Source of the DNA: a virus
IMG/VR virus record: IMGVR_UViG_3300000928_002271
Coordinates: 1-58,750 of that record
Strand: one strand, 5' to 3'
DNA length: 58,750 bases
The notes under the pieces are model-generated. The model saw nothing but the letters and a program-made list of their open reading frames with translations. It made no database searches and was not told the DNA's origin. The translations under genes were made by a program, and so were the position numbers. Below, piece after piece: positions 34,958 through 44,513 of the stretch; the first letter of the stretch is position 1, and every line of letters begins with the position of its first letter.

Positions 34958-37900
34958 TATTTAAGTAAATCTAAATTAGCGGTTCCCCACCATTCCCAAT
35001 GCCAACATTCATCTGTACCTGCTCCATCTGCTAAACGTCTAGGGTTAACCCAACCTACTGAAGGAGCGTGTTCGGCCATCCATAAATAGGTAGCGTTGTT
35101 AGCTCTAACTTGAGCATTTACTGCTGGGGAAGTGCTTCCTCCTACTGCTTGGTATAATTCGGAAATATCTATAGCTCCACCCCATCCGTGTGGGCTATTA
35201 CCTTGAGAAGCTCCTCCTGGGAGTTTGGATGTTTGGGCTTGGTATGTGTAGCTTCTATAAGTTGAAGTTATAGTAAGTGTAACTCCATCTTTAGCAGCCA
35301 TTCTAGTTAAATCTTGTAACTTTATTAAAGCTGGTTTAGCTAACCACCAAGATTTATCCCATTTAGTAGAAGGTTCTTGAACATTCCAGTTATTATATTT
35401 TAGATTAGAACTGGTTGATAGTTTAGTTGTTGAACTAACATTACCTCCTGATTGATTAACACCAACTGTTCCATTGCTAATACCCATAAATGATACATCA
35501 TTAAATTGGAGATTACCATTACTTCTACCTAAAGAAGCTAATTTTTTAGCTAATGGGGAGTTTGAGTAGGAAGATGCTCCGTTTCCTCCGGTAGCACTTT
35601 GTGTAGAGGCTGGGGCGCTTTCTATATTGGCGATTTCTAAGAGATTAGATGATGAAGTCTGTTTTAAATTAAATTCATTAGGTAGCTTAGGAACCGCTAT
35701 AGTTTCTAATTTAGTAAACCATTTATTATTTTGAATTTCGTGAGAAACTCCTTTAATAATCCACGTTAAGGTTTGTGGGTAGTAACTAGGGATAAATCTA
35801 GTATCAATAGCTAATCTATCATAAATTCTAATTCCCGATAAACCATCCATAGTAACAGAAATATTAATGGGAAGCATACCAATTTGGTTTGTTCCATATT
35901 TAGTATCTCTATTAGCATTATCTAACTCCATTTTGTATTTAATGAGTTCTTGGAGATAATCTTGTTGGAGTTTTACAAACTCCTCATATCGTTTAGTTTG
36001 GAAATTTTTAAAATAATATACATTATCTCTAACAGTAGCTGTATTAGCATTTTCTACTCCTGCTACTATTTGAGTATTAATTACATTATTAAAAACAGTT
36101 CCTTCAGCATAGCCTAACCATAAAAATTTAAGTTGACCTAAAATTCTATTAATTCGTTCTTCTGTAGTAGGAACATCTTGGGTATTATTCTTTTTTAAAG
36201 AGTCAATTTTTGCTGGGTAGTATCTGTCTACTAAACCATAATTCCATTTAGATAATCCTGTTGAGTCTTCACCTACTACTTGACCTTGGGCTTGAGCTCC
36301 AATAGCAACTGTAGTTGAAAATTCATTAGTTAATTCAGTTTTGATATTAAAATCAGTTACAAAACTACCATCAGTACCTTTTAAACCATATAAATTAATT
36401 ACGTTAGCTGTTGGGGATTCTGGGAGACCGTAAAGTGGGACTTGATCGTAAATTTGTAAAATATTATCATCCTTTAATCTAAGGGTTAACTGATTGACTC
36501 CCCCTAAACAACTGTTAGCGGTTTCACATAATTTATTAACAAAATCAAATAAGGGAAGTTTTTTAGATTTTTGATCTCTTAATTGAGTAATAGTATCTAA
36601 CAAAAATTGGTATTCAAAGTAGATATTCATAATCTTACCTACTTCAACATTTAAACTATCATTAGGGTCTGAGGTTGATTCGTCAGGGAATGAAAGAGTA
36701 CCTATAAATCTTTCGATTTGAGCATTAGTTAAATTAAAAACAGAAGCATACCTAACTTCATTCACCCAATCAGCTTCAATTGAATCGTCTCTACCATCTG
36801 TATTCTCATCAGTAAAATTAGTATCTTGTGAAGCTAAAATTTGTAAAGTAGGAACATCAAAAGGTAAACTAGCTCTAACCATTACTTTAGAAGGATCAGC
36901 TGAGATATTTACTCCTGAGTAGTAGCAATAGTTTTCATCTTTAGTATCTATGTCTACTATAGGTTCGTTATTACACTCTGGATGGTAAATTAAAAGTCTA
37001 TCTTTAATAAAATCTAAAATATCCCCAAAGCGAATATAAAAATATTTATTATTTCCAAATTGGGCAGTAGCACTAATAATTTTATTAACTGAAGTTTCTA
37101 ATCTTGTATAGTTTACTACTGGGGCTGTATCAGATGCTAAGGTTGATTGGACGTTAACAGGATTTGAAGTAACTACTCCTGTAGTAAAAGTATCTTGAGA
37201 ATTAGTTTTAGCAACTAGAGTAGTTTTAAAAACTGTAATTTTGGATTGGGTTATTTCTTGATCACTTAACCCGTCTTTAGTGGATTGAATATATTGAGTT
37301 TTTTTTTCTTCAATTGGTTGGGCAGCAATTGAAAGAAATGTAGTAAGAGCTGAGTTGTTAGTTGGTTGGACATTAGAACCACCTTCTTCGTATGATACAG
37401 GTTGGGCACCATATTGCCCATCAACTCCTAAACTTTCAATAACATCACCCCAACTAATTAAAGATAAAGTAATTTCATAGTAGCCTGCTTTGTTAAATTC
37501 CCAACTAAAGTTTTTAACTCTACCAAAAAAAGCATCATAGTTTCCGTTTGATTTTTCACGGTTTTGTTCTATGTATTTTAAAAATTTAGAAGGACAAGTT
37601 ACGTCATTTAACCCATATTTTTTAGTAAGGAAAGTTGGAATTAAACTAGGAGCAATGTAATCATTTGTGCTAACATAAACTCCATCATTATTAAAATAAA
37701 CACTATTCCCCCATTCTAAAAACATAGTATAACCAATTCTACAATAAAGGTTATCGATGATTTTAAATTGTTCTCTATTATTAGCTCTAATATTTACAGT
37801 AACTTCTCTTAATGAACCCATATTTCGGGATTTAACACTAAATGCTGTAATACCAGGCATAGCGTTAATACCCATTTGTGTTCCTCCTAATCCGTAAGCA

Positions 37901-38439
37901 GCCGGGGTAAAGTCATTAGTATTTTCTGTTATACCATAACGATATTCTCCCGCAGTAGCTTTAGTTAAATCATCAGTTGCTAAATCAATACCGATATCAT
38001 AATTAGCTTTGGAAGTTCCCCCAAATAAGACGTATTTACCTGCTATAGAATTACCTAACCAACCGCTAGGATCCCCAGGTAGTTCAAGGGCTTGAATTCG
38101 TTTTTCCCCATCATCTAACGACTTATATGTAGTTATTGTTGACGTTGTTAAAGGAGATGAACTCGTAGATCCTGGTGGTAAATCAGGTGGAGCAAAGGAA
38201 GTTCCTATAATAGATGAGACAGGGCTATCTACAATAGTTTCCTGGGGGATAAGTGTGTTTTCTATATTAACGGAAGAAGCAAGAGCTATGTAAGCTGTTT
38301 TTCCATTTTCCCAAACAATTTCTTGGTTGCTTTTATTAGTTTGTCCTAGTTTAGACTGACGAATCCCAATTTGATCATTTACATAATCTTTAAATGGGGC
38401 GCCTACTAAATTGGTCTGTCCATAATCGATTTTGGCCAT
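34957..38439 (-). CDS. Baseplate hub protein with C-terminal M15 peptidase domain
   Basis: The 1160-residue protein has a large N-terminal structural region (for example residues 200-260 with REVTVNIRANNREQF and TMFLEWGNSVYF) consistent with a gp27-type hub. A Ser/Asn linker near 930-1010 leads to a C-terminal peptidase domain with SPHGWGGAIDI (SxHxxGxAxD) and CWHWEWWG, the M15 zinc ligands. In T4 the hub enzyme is the gp5 lysozyme; here a D-Ala-D-Ala carboxypeptidase-like domain would thin peptidoglycan during injection. Confidence 0.82.
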   Translation of the reverse strand: MAKIDYGQTNLVGAPFKDYVNDQIGIRQSKLGQTNKSNQEIVWENGKTAYIALASSVNIENTLIPQETIVDSPVSSIIGTSFAPPDLPPGSTSSSPLTTSTITTYKSLDDGEKRIQALELPGDPSGWLGNSIAGKYVLFGGTSKANYDIGIDLATDDLTKATAGEYRYGITENTNDFTPAAYGLGGTQMGINAMPGITAFSVKSRNMGSLREVTVNIRANNREQFKIIDNLYCRIGYTMFLEWGNSVYFNNDGVYVSTNDYIAPSLIPTFLTKKYGLNDVTCPSKFLKYIEQNREKSNGNYDAFFGRVKNFSWEFNKAGYYEITLSLISWGDVIESLGVDGQYGAQPVSYEEGGSNVQPTNNSALTTFLSIAAQPIEEKKTQYIQSTKDGLSDQEITQSKITVFKTTLVAKTNSQDTFTTGVVTSNPVNVQSTLASDTAPVVNYTRLETSVNKIISATAQFGNNKYFYIRFGDILDFIKDRLLIYHPECNNEPIVDIDTKDENYCYYSGVNISADPSKVMVRASLPFDVPTLQILASQDTNFTDENTDGRDDSIEADWVNEVRYASVFNLTNAQIERFIGTLSFPDESTSDPNDSLNVEVGKIMNIYFEYQFLLDTITQLRDQKSKKLPLFDFVNKLCETANSCLGGVNQLTLRLKDDNILQIYDQVPLYGLPESPTANVINLYGLKGTDGSFVTDFNIKTELTNEFSTTVAIGAQAQGQVVGEDSTGLSKWNYGLVDRYYPAKIDSLKKNNTQDVPTTEERINRILGQLKFLWLGYAEGTVFNNVINTQIVAGVENANTATVRDNVYYFKNFQTKRYEEFVKLQQDYLQELIKYKMELDNANRDTKYGTNQIGMLPINISVTMDGLSGIRIYDRLAIDTRFIPSYYPQTLTWIIKGVSHEIQNNKWFTKLETIAVPKLPNEFNLKQTSSSNLLEIANIESAPASTQSATGGNGASSYSNSPLAKKLASLGRSNGNLQFNDVSFMGISNGTVGVNQSGGNVSSTTKLSTSSNLKYNNWNVQEPSTKWDKSWWLAKPALIKLQDLTRMAAKDGVTLTITSTYRSYTYQAQTSKLPGGASQGNSPHGWGGAIDISELYQAVGGSTSPAVNAQVRANNATYLWMAEHAPSVGWVNPRRLADGAGTDECWHWEWWGTANLDLLK

Positions 38440-38445
38440 AACTTA

Positions 38446-38739
38446 TTAAATTTCACTATTTAAAGCATTTTGTATGAAAGATATATTTGCTGGGATTCTA
38501 ATTTGAACTCCAGGAGGAGGATACATAGAACCAATATATTGGGGGTTCGCAGCAGAAATGATCCACCAAAAACTAGGGTTATTAAAATACTGGTTAGCTA
38601 ATAAATCATATCTATCTTCCTTAGTTGTAATAACATACAAATCGTTATTAGACCTCGGAATCTCAGGGTACCTGTTATCTCTATAGTAACGAGTACCTTT
38701 TAGGTCTTTTAATATTAATGCTTTAGTATACCTTCCCAT
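38446..38739 (-). CDS. LysM-like baseplate wedge protein (gp53-like)
   Basis: The 97-residue protein contains DRYDLLANQYFNNPSFWWII and a following Pro-rich strand (YPPPGVQIRIP), the pattern of the LysM-like fold in T4 gp53 and small baseplate proteins of other contractile tails. It abuts the tube-initiator-like gene. Confidence 0.78.
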   Translation of the reverse strand: MGRYTKALILKDLKGTRYYRDNRYPEIPRSNNDLYVITTKEDRYDLLANQYFNNPSFWWIISAANPQYIGSMYPPPGVQIRIPANISFIQNALNSEI

Positions 38740-40805
38740 TATTCATTTATGTTAGTTGCGTAAGGAACTCCTTTTGAATATAGATCATTATTAGTTCCTT
38801 CATCACCATCATTTGTTAATCCCATAAATCTTTGACGGATATTGTTTTTACCATTTATACCGTCTGGGTTTAAACCTCGATCATATGCTGAACCAACTGT
38901 TTGGGGAAGGAACGTATGAATAGGCTTGAATCCAACCTGAACTTCCATTATGTGGGTAAGTTCTTTAACAGAAGGGTCTCTATAAGAAATTCCACCAACT
39001 GCTGTTCCGTCTGTACTAACAGATGGGATACCGATTTCCCAAGTTGAATCTTCTGGGAGGGTATAATTCAATGAGGTAATTACACCAGGTTGTTCATAAA
39101 AGTAACCTCCAATTGTTAATTGGTGGATGTTACCTCTCATAAACCCACTTTCACTAAAATTAGGAGCTAATGTAGATTGAAGATAGTTCAATTTTTGGTA
39201 CATTATAGAAAGCTCAGGTTTAGATTGAGCTACTACTTTAAATCCAAAAGATACATCTCTACTAAATCCGTTGTATTGGAAAAAATCTTCACCTCTACCT
39301 AAATATTTAAAAGAATCCCAGCTAGCCGCCATATTATCAGAGATAGACCCATTAAATAAAGCTCTAAAGTGAACAAATGTTTTTTTACTAGGTTCGTCAG
39401 GGTTTATAACTGCGAATCTAAATTTAACAAAATCATTTTTCTTTTTGCTAGGGGTTACTACATCTCTTTCGTACATATACATAGCGTTGATTTCATCAAC
39501 TACTTGTATTTGACCATCAATAGTAGCTCCAGTTGTATAATTAGATCTATCTAATGCTGAATTGCCAGGAGAATTAAGATTAACTCTTTTTTCATAGTTT
39601 TTAGCATCACCACCTGAATAATTAGGAGCGTCTGTTAAAGAACCATCTTTACGAGCTGCCTGGTAAGAGGCATTACCTACAGATTCAGGAGTAATTTTTT
39701 TACGGAAATCTTGGATTTGACCTGATGTTCTAAATGAGATTTGGTCAATTAATTGTTTTTGGTTAAAAGTAGCATTTCCATAAGTAGGAGAAAATGCTAC
39801 TTCTTTATCAGTTTTAGAAACATCTCCATCAATATACACATTATTAGTATATAGAGGTTTACCATCAGGACTAAATGTTCCTAAATTAACAGCTTGTAGA
39901 GTTTGAGTTGAGTACTTATTCGAAGCTGTATTTGATTTAAATAAAGGATTAGGGGTTGGTATTGAACCTATAACCCCACCAACATTAGTAAAATTAAAAT
40001 ATGGAACCGAAATAGATTTTAAATAATTACCTGGTTCGAAATTTTGTTTCTCAGTGCCATAGAATCTACTAGGATTAGTAATAACTAACGGATTTGCCAA
40101 ACCAGTGCGAGCACCTCCTGGGACTAATGAGGTAGCAAATTTAATACTAGTTCTACCTGATAAGCCTTTTTCAGCGTTAGGCCCTCCTGGATAGGAGAAC
40201 ATTGTGCCTGTAATATTGGATGGGGTGGTCTCTGAGAGGTATACTAATTTGTTATTATACGTTTCAGCAGCTGTAGCTATATAACGAGAATATGTGGGTC
40301 TACCGCCGGTATTTAAATCAAATCCCAATATATTAATATCTTGTGGAAATGGATTTATACCTTGTTTATTTCCGTGTAAACCAAAAGCATTGACTCCGGC
40401 TTGAGCTAAAGTAGAAGTAGGTAAGTAAACTCCTTCACTATTATACCCTGCTCTACGCATACCTCTAAATGTTAGAGGTGGTCCACCTGCGCTATAATCT
40501 TGCCCAGTTGCTGCTAAAACTTCTTGTTTACCTGTAAAAGCTAAACCGACTCCGGTTCCCGTAAATAAACGAGTTAATCTAGAGACATCTTTAGCTGAAC
40601 CTAAAGCCGCATATTTACCTCCTCTTAAAATAAAGTCAGGACCTCCAGTTTGCCCTAATTGTTCAATAGGCAAACCTAAGGAATCTTTATATTTAGGAGA
40701 AATAGGTTGTAAAACATTCTGGGTGTAAAGGCTAGTACCTCCACCAGGAACATCTCTCCCAAATTTTAAAGATTTAAGATTGGTCTGTAGGTTAATTAAA
40801 GGCAT
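38739..40805 (-). CDS. Baseplate tail-tube initiator-like structural protein (gp48/gp54-like)
   Basis: The 688-residue protein is Gly/Asn/Thr-rich in its first 400 residues. The C-terminal 250 residues match the tube-cap layout of T4-type phages: FVHFRALFNGSISDNMAASW, KYLGRGEDFFQYNGFSR, VAQSKPELSIMYQKLNYL and a closing EQPGVITSLNYTLPEDSTW. That family nucleates tube polymerisation on the baseplate. The position between tape measure and hub fits. The N-terminal extension is much longer than in T4. Confidence 0.72.
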   Translation of the reverse strand: MPLINLQTNLKSLKFGRDVPGGGTSLYTQNVLQPISPKYKDSLGLPIEQLGQTGGPDFILRGGKYAALGSAKDVSRLTRLFTGTGVGLAFTGKQEVLAATGQDYSAGGPPLTFRGMRRAGYNSEGVYLPTSTLAQAGVNAFGLHGNKQGINPFPQDINILGFDLNTGGRPTYSRYIATAAETYNNKLVYLSETTPSNITGTMFSYPGGPNAEKGLSGRTSIKFATSLVPGGARTGLANPLVITNPSRFYGTEKQNFEPGNYLKSISVPYFNFTNVGGVIGSIPTPNPLFKSNTASNKYSTQTLQAVNLGTFSPDGKPLYTNNVYIDGDVSKTDKEVAFSPTYGNATFNQKQLIDQISFRTSGQIQDFRKKITPESVGNASYQAARKDGSLTDAPNYSGGDAKNYEKRVNLNSPGNSALDRSNYTTGATIDGQIQVVDEINAMYMYERDVVTPSKKKNDFVKFRFAVINPDEPSKKTFVHFRALFNGSISDNMAASWDSFKYLGRGEDFFQYNGFSRDVSFGFKVVAQSKPELSIMYQKLNYLQSTLAPNFSESGFMRGNIHQLTIGGYFYEQPGVITSLNYTLPEDSTWEIGIPSVSTDGTAVGGISYRDPSVKELTHIMEVQVGFKPIHTFLPQTVGSAYDRGLNPDGINGKNNIRQRFMGLTNDGDEGTNNDLYSKGVPYATNINE

Positions 40806-40808
40806 TTA

Positions 40809-41066
40809 TTATCCTGGTAAGTTGTCAGTGTATTTTGAAGGAGTTAAACCTTGTAAATCTAAAGTAGATGGAGATGGTAAAATGTTAGCTACCCCATCTA
40901 AATATTGTTGGTATTGTGAATTTACCAAACCAGCATTTTTACCATTTAACGAATATTCGTAATGCATTTCTGATTGTTGAGTAGCTAATGGATTGATAGT
41001 TGGAGTAGCTCCATTAAAAGCTGTTAAATTCGATCCTTGTTGTGTTAATTTATCTAAAAGTCCCAT
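40809..41066 (-). CDS. Small hypothetical tail protein
   Basis: The 85-residue protein is Gln/Asn-rich and polar without a recognised fold. It has a TATTTATA motif 14 bases before the start. Being between tape measure and tube-initiator genes suggests a tail assembly part. Confidence 0.68.
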   Translation of the reverse strand: MGLLDKLTQQGSNLTAFNGATPTINPLATQQSEMHYEYSLNGKNAGLVNSQYQQYLDGVANILPSPSTLDLQGLTPSKYTDNLPG

Positions 41067-41080
41067 AATAATTGTTTTAT

Positions 41081-41088
41081 TATAAATA
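41081..41088 (-). promoter_or_regulatory. TATTTATA motif before the gene at 40809-41066
   Basis: The coding strand reads AATATTTATAATA 8-20 bases before the ATG at 41066. Confidence 0.55.
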
Positions 41089-41095
41089 TTAAAAA

Positions 41096-43390
41096 TTAAA
41101 GTTTACTATAACTAAACGCTTCAGCATATCCTACTTTTGAGGAATCCATATAGACATCTGAGTTTTTATTGGCTATTCTTTCTAATAAAGAAATCATTTT
41201 ATCATTACCACCACCTCCACCAAGATTAGTTCCAGCTACTACTGAGTCATTATTGTTTAAAGCAATGGTTCCTATTCCTTTTTTCTTAATTACGGTATCA
41301 CCATAACCACTAGGGAACATTTCTAAGTCGTCTGCAGTTGATGATTGGGCTGATGCTACTGCTGTGAGTAATGCTGCTGTAGCACCTCCAGCTAAAGCCC
41401 AACCTACGGGACCTAATCCAGCGGATCCAGACCAAATAGAGGCTACAGCTGTTCCTATAGCTTTAGTTAAGGTTATACCGCTTATAATTGCTTGTCTACC
41501 TAAAGTAACTGTTATAGCTCCTAAAATAGCATTTACAGCGTAACTATTAGATAAGATATCCGCAAAGAAACCAGCAATCATACCTAAAGGACCTTCAGCA
41601 ATAGTTGTAAAGATATCTTGCATCTTTTCTATAGCCGTATTTAAAGATTCTTGGAATGTAAGTTGTTTAAAATTAGATAATTCTTGACCTTCTAATTGAG
41701 AAGCTATTTCTTCATTGGTCATTAATTGTCTTTGTTGATTAAGAAGAAGTTCGGACATTTCTTCTCTACCTAATCCCATAGCTTCAGCAATTGCTTGTTG
41801 CTGTAATCTATTCATATTAGAATATTCAAAGAACGATACATTTTGGTTAGCAAGTTCTTGAGCTACACCTTCTAGATCGTTATTGATAGCTAATAATCTA
41901 GCTTTTTCTAAATTGATTTCTCTACCAATTAATAATTCAGCTTTTAATTCATTCTCAATTGAACTTTCAAAATTGAGTAAGGATTCAGCCATCTTATCTA
42001 CTTGGGCAAGATTACTTCCGAATTTTTTAGCCTCTAATGTAGCAGCTGTTAATTCCTTAACACTACCTCCTAATGAAACTTGAATTGATGCTGATGCTGA
42101 AGCTACTTCACTTAATGTTTGTTTAGTATCGAAAGCTTTACCATTAATAGTATTAAAAGCACCGATTTGTTTTACTAAACTTCCTAGTTGATCTTCAGTG
42201 TTATTACCTCCTAATTTAAGTAATGAGGTTAGTGATGTAGCTTGTTCAACAGAAAGACCTAATCTTTTGTTTAATGTAGTAAAGGTTTCTAAGGTTTGGC
42301 CACTATAATCTACAGCAAATCCTAGTTGTCCTGAGAATTCTGAAAAACTTTCTGCTAATTTTTTAGTAGTAAGAAAAGCATCAGCACTACTATTAGCTAT
42401 CATATGGAAATCAGCTGAAATTCCTGCTGATTCGTAACGACTTAAACCTAATTGTTTTTGTATACCCGTTACACGTGAATCTACTTCACCAATAGCTTTA
42501 CCAATTTGTCTAAATAAGAAAAGACCTAGAGTTAAGGGGTCACTTAATGTTTTTCCAATTCCTTCCCCAAGTTTTTTAGCACCAAATATAATTGCTTCTT
42601 CTTGGTTCATTATTTCCTGCCCATCCTCAACTAAGGCTTTTTGCTCAGCTACAACAGCAGCATAGGCATCTTGGGCATCTTTACCTAGTCCTGGGATTGA
42701 TCCAAAAAGATTAAGGATTTTACCAGTAACTCCTAATGAATCATTTAGTTCTTCTACTAATTCTTTTTCTTTTCCTCGTCTTGCGTTATTTGCTTCTAAT
42801 GCTATAGATTGAGCTTGAGTAATTGCTAATCTTTTACCATCAGTATCTAATAAAGAATAAGCCGTGTCTATTTCACTATCTAACTCACTATTACTATTCT
42901 CAAGAGCTGTTAATTGATCAGCTCTTAGAGCATTACCATTAGCTATCTCCTTATTAATTTCATCAATTAATACTTGATTTTCTTTTTGTTTAGCTAAGTT
43001 TTTGGCTAATTCATTGGCGGTTTCAACTACAACGCGGGCATTTTGTTTGCCTGAAGTTAAAATTTGGTTGGTTAAGCTAACTGTTAAAGTATCAGCCGCA
43101 GTAATAAGTTTTTTATTTTTAGCTATTTGCTTCTCAATATCATTAACTGTATTGAGGCCTACTCTTTGATTAACTATTTCTTTGTTAATCTTTTTATTGA
43201 GTTCTAGTAAGTTTTGGTCTTCTGTATTACGACGAGTTCGGATACCCAATTCTTCTTTAAGAGTATCTAATAATGAATTGGATAAATCTAATGAACGAGC
43301 AAGGGCTTCGGTTTGGGCTTGGTAATATCTATTACCTTCCCTAAGCCCCTCGTTACGTTCTTCTATAGATTCTCTATCGTTTAATGCCAT
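41096..43390 (-). CDS. Tail tape measure protein
   Basis: The 764-residue protein has a long coiled-coil N-terminal half (heptads from residue 1 to about 225), a middle helical region and hydrophobic segments near 600-680 (MIAGFFADILSNSYAVNAILGAI; GPVGWALAGGATAALLTAVA). The layout and position after the tube and gp26-like genes are typical of tape measures. At about 0.15 nm per residue a 764-residue rod predicts a tail near 115 nm. Confidence 0.82.
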   Translation of the reverse strand: MALNDRESIEERNEGLREGNRYYQAQTEALARSLDLSNSLLDTLKEELGIRTRRNTEDQNLLELNKKINKEIVNQRVGLNTVNDIEKQIAKNKKLITAADTLTVSLTNQILTSGKQNARVVVETANELAKNLAKQKENQVLIDEINKEIANGNALRADQLTALENSNSELDSEIDTAYSLLDTDGKRLAITQAQSIALEANNARRGKEKELVEELNDSLGVTGKILNLFGSIPGLGKDAQDAYAAVVAEQKALVEDGQEIMNQEEAIIFGAKKLGEGIGKTLSDPLTLGLFLFRQIGKAIGEVDSRVTGIQKQLGLSRYESAGISADFHMIANSSADAFLTTKKLAESFSEFSGQLGFAVDYSGQTLETFTTLNKRLGLSVEQATSLTSLLKLGGNNTEDQLGSLVKQIGAFNTINGKAFDTKQTLSEVASASASIQVSLGGSVKELTAATLEAKKFGSNLAQVDKMAESLLNFESSIENELKAELLIGREINLEKARLLAINNDLEGVAQELANQNVSFFEYSNMNRLQQQAIAEAMGLGREEMSELLLNQQRQLMTNEEIASQLEGQELSNFKQLTFQESLNTAIEKMQDIFTTIAEGPLGMIAGFFADILSNSYAVNAILGAITVTLGRQAIISGITLTKAIGTAVASIWSGSAGLGPVGWALAGGATAALLTAVASAQSSTADDLEMFPSGYGDTVIKKKGIGTIALNNNDSVVAGTNLGGGGGNDKMISLLERIANKNSDVYMDSSKVGYAEAFSYSKL

Positions 43391-43403
43391 GCTTTGGTTT
43401 TGT

Positions 43404-43411
43404 TATAAATA
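43404..43411 (-). promoter_or_regulatory. TATTTATA motif before the tape measure gene
   Basis: The coding strand reads CAATATTTATAACA 11-24 bases before the ATG at 43390. Confidence 0.55.
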
Positions 43412-43424
43412 TTGAAAAATTAAC

Positions 43425-43769
43425 TTATTTATAACTAGTTTTAGCTTGATCTTTTTTATTAATATAAGCTTGTTTAATGGTTCCGTCTGGGTTAATGACT
43501 GAGTCTTTAGATGAGGCTTTTTTAGATTGTTCAGCCTGTTCATCGTAGTAACTTTTAATTTTTTTAAAAGTAAAATTACGGAGCCAAATTGGCATATTAT
43601 ATATTTCTCCCCAAGAGTATCCTCCCTTTCCATGAAATACTATCTCATGGATTTGGGAAAATACAGTATTACGTAATGATTTAGCCGAGGTCGGAGTCAG
43701 GCCAAAAAAAGCTAATCCCAAGTGGGAGAGTCCTTTTAACTTTTGATCCGATGGGAAAAAAAGACAGAT
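43425..43769 (-). CDS. Downstream frame of a probable frameshifted tail assembly chaperone
   Basis: This frame opens after a TAG at 43770-43772 and ends at 43425. It has no ATG until residue 43 of its TTG-initiated version (TTG at 43719-43721), yet conserved-looking sequence starts much earlier (GLTPTSAKSLRNTV). The upstream gene (43681-44415) overlaps it in another frame with two T7 runs in the overlap. It is most likely translated by a +1 or -2 ribosomal frameshift as an extension of that gene, as tail assembly chaperones of many phages are. It is basic and Ser/Lys-rich at the end. Confidence 0.65.
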   Translation of the reverse strand: MCLFFPSDQKLKGLSHLGLAFFGLTPTSAKSLRNTVFSQIHEIVFHGKGGYSWGEIYNMPIWLRNFTFKKIKSYYDEQAEQSKKASSKDSVINPDGTIKQAYINKKDQAKTSYK

Positions 43770-44415
43770 CTACGTCTGGTTGAAGGTTTGTAATATATTC
43801 TCTTAGTGCCCTGGAGTCTTGAGCCAATAGATACCCATTGACAAATTCGTTAATAGTTTTCTTTTCTCTATCTCCATTAACAGAAGTAATCATATATCTT
43901 AATCGGGTAGTTAATTCCGCTGTTCCTTCCTTATTAATCTTTTTAAGACTATTTAACTCATTTGTAATAAGTAATTCATCTTTATGGGTTAATAATTTAA
44001 CAGTAACCTCATTACCTGAGTTAGGTAAGGTGTAAGGGAATTCATTTAAACCTTTATTAAAGATTGACTCGTCAATTTGTTTATTTTCTAAAGTAGTTAA
44101 GTCTATTTCTTGTTCTACCCCAGCATAACTAAATTTATAATCTTTACCATATCCTAAAATACGAGCTGCTACAAAAACAGCATTTTTATCTCCAATAATA
44201 AGATCATCATAATTTATATCGGAAACAATTAAGGATTTCATTAACCGATCTAATACGGTTCCATCTGTAATATAATTAGCATTAGTAAGAATGTCTTCCT
44301 CTTTAGCTGTCATATATTTCATTTCTATCTTTCCAGAAGATAAGGGATTTGAATCAGGATAAACTAAACCTTTTGAAGGTAGTTCAATAGTTTCTGTTGG
44401 TAATTTAAATTCCAT
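43681..44415 (-). CDS. Tail assembly protein, T4 gp26-like (T4 baseplate family)
   Basis: The 244-residue protein begins EFKLPTETIELPSKGLVYP and continues MKYMTAKEEDILTN, the signature of the T4 gp26/baseplate-hub assembly family. It lies between the tube gene and the tape measure, where tail assembly chaperones are encoded, and its 3' end overlaps another frame. A frameshift at the T7 run at 43704-43710 after residue 237 would add 92 residues, giving about 329. A terminator and a TATTTATA motif lie directly upstream, so it starts a separate unit. Confidence 0.78.
   Translation of the reverse strand: MEFKLPTETIELPSKGLVYPDSNPLSSGKIEMKYMTAKEEDILTNANYITDGTVLDRLMKSLIVSDINYDDLIIGDKNAVFVAARILGYGKDYKFSYAGVEQEIDLTTLENKQIDESIFNKGLNEFPYTLPNSGNEVTVKLLTHKDELLITNELNSLKKINKEGTAELTTRLRYMITSVNGDREKKTINEFVNGYLLAQDSRALREYITNLQPDVDLSFFPIGSKVKRTLPLGISFFWPDSDLG
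43704..43710 (-). other. Candidate slippery T7 frameshift site, downstream copy
   Basis: The coding strand reads AGC TTT TTT TGG CCT in the gp26-like frame. Slipping +1 (or -2) over the T run continues as GGC CTG ACT in the overlapping frame that stays open to 43425. A -1 shift here meets a TGA two codons later and can be excluded. Confidence 0.55.
43756..43762 (-). other. Candidate slippery T7 frameshift site, upstream copy
   Basis: A second T7 run (TCT TTT TTT CCC in the gp26-like frame) also lies after the last stop of the downstream frame (43770-43772), so a +1 or -2 slip could occur here instead. Two identical runs 52 bases apart in one overlap is unusual. Confidence 0.45.
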
Positions 44416-44444
44416 AAACGTATTTAATAATAACTTTGTTCGAG

Positions 44445-44452
44445 TATAAATA
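44445..44452 (-). promoter_or_regulatory. TATTTATA motif before the gp26-like gene
   Basis: The coding strand reads CATATTTATACTCG 27-40 bases before the ATG at 44415, directly after the terminator of the tube gene. Confidence 0.5.
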
Positions 44453-44464
44453 TGAATATAAAAA

Positions 44465-44488
44465 AGAGCTTGAACGAATCCAAGCTCT
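44465..44488 (-). terminator. Intrinsic terminator after the tail tube gene
   Basis: A perfect 8-bp stem (AGAGCTTG / CAAGCTCT) with an 8-base loop is followed on the minus strand by TTTTTT. It lies 25 bases after the tube stop codon, so the tube gene can be transcribed as a single-gene unit at high level. Confidence 0.85.
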
Positions 44489-44513
44489 CTTTACAAAAAT
44501 ATTTACTTTCTTA

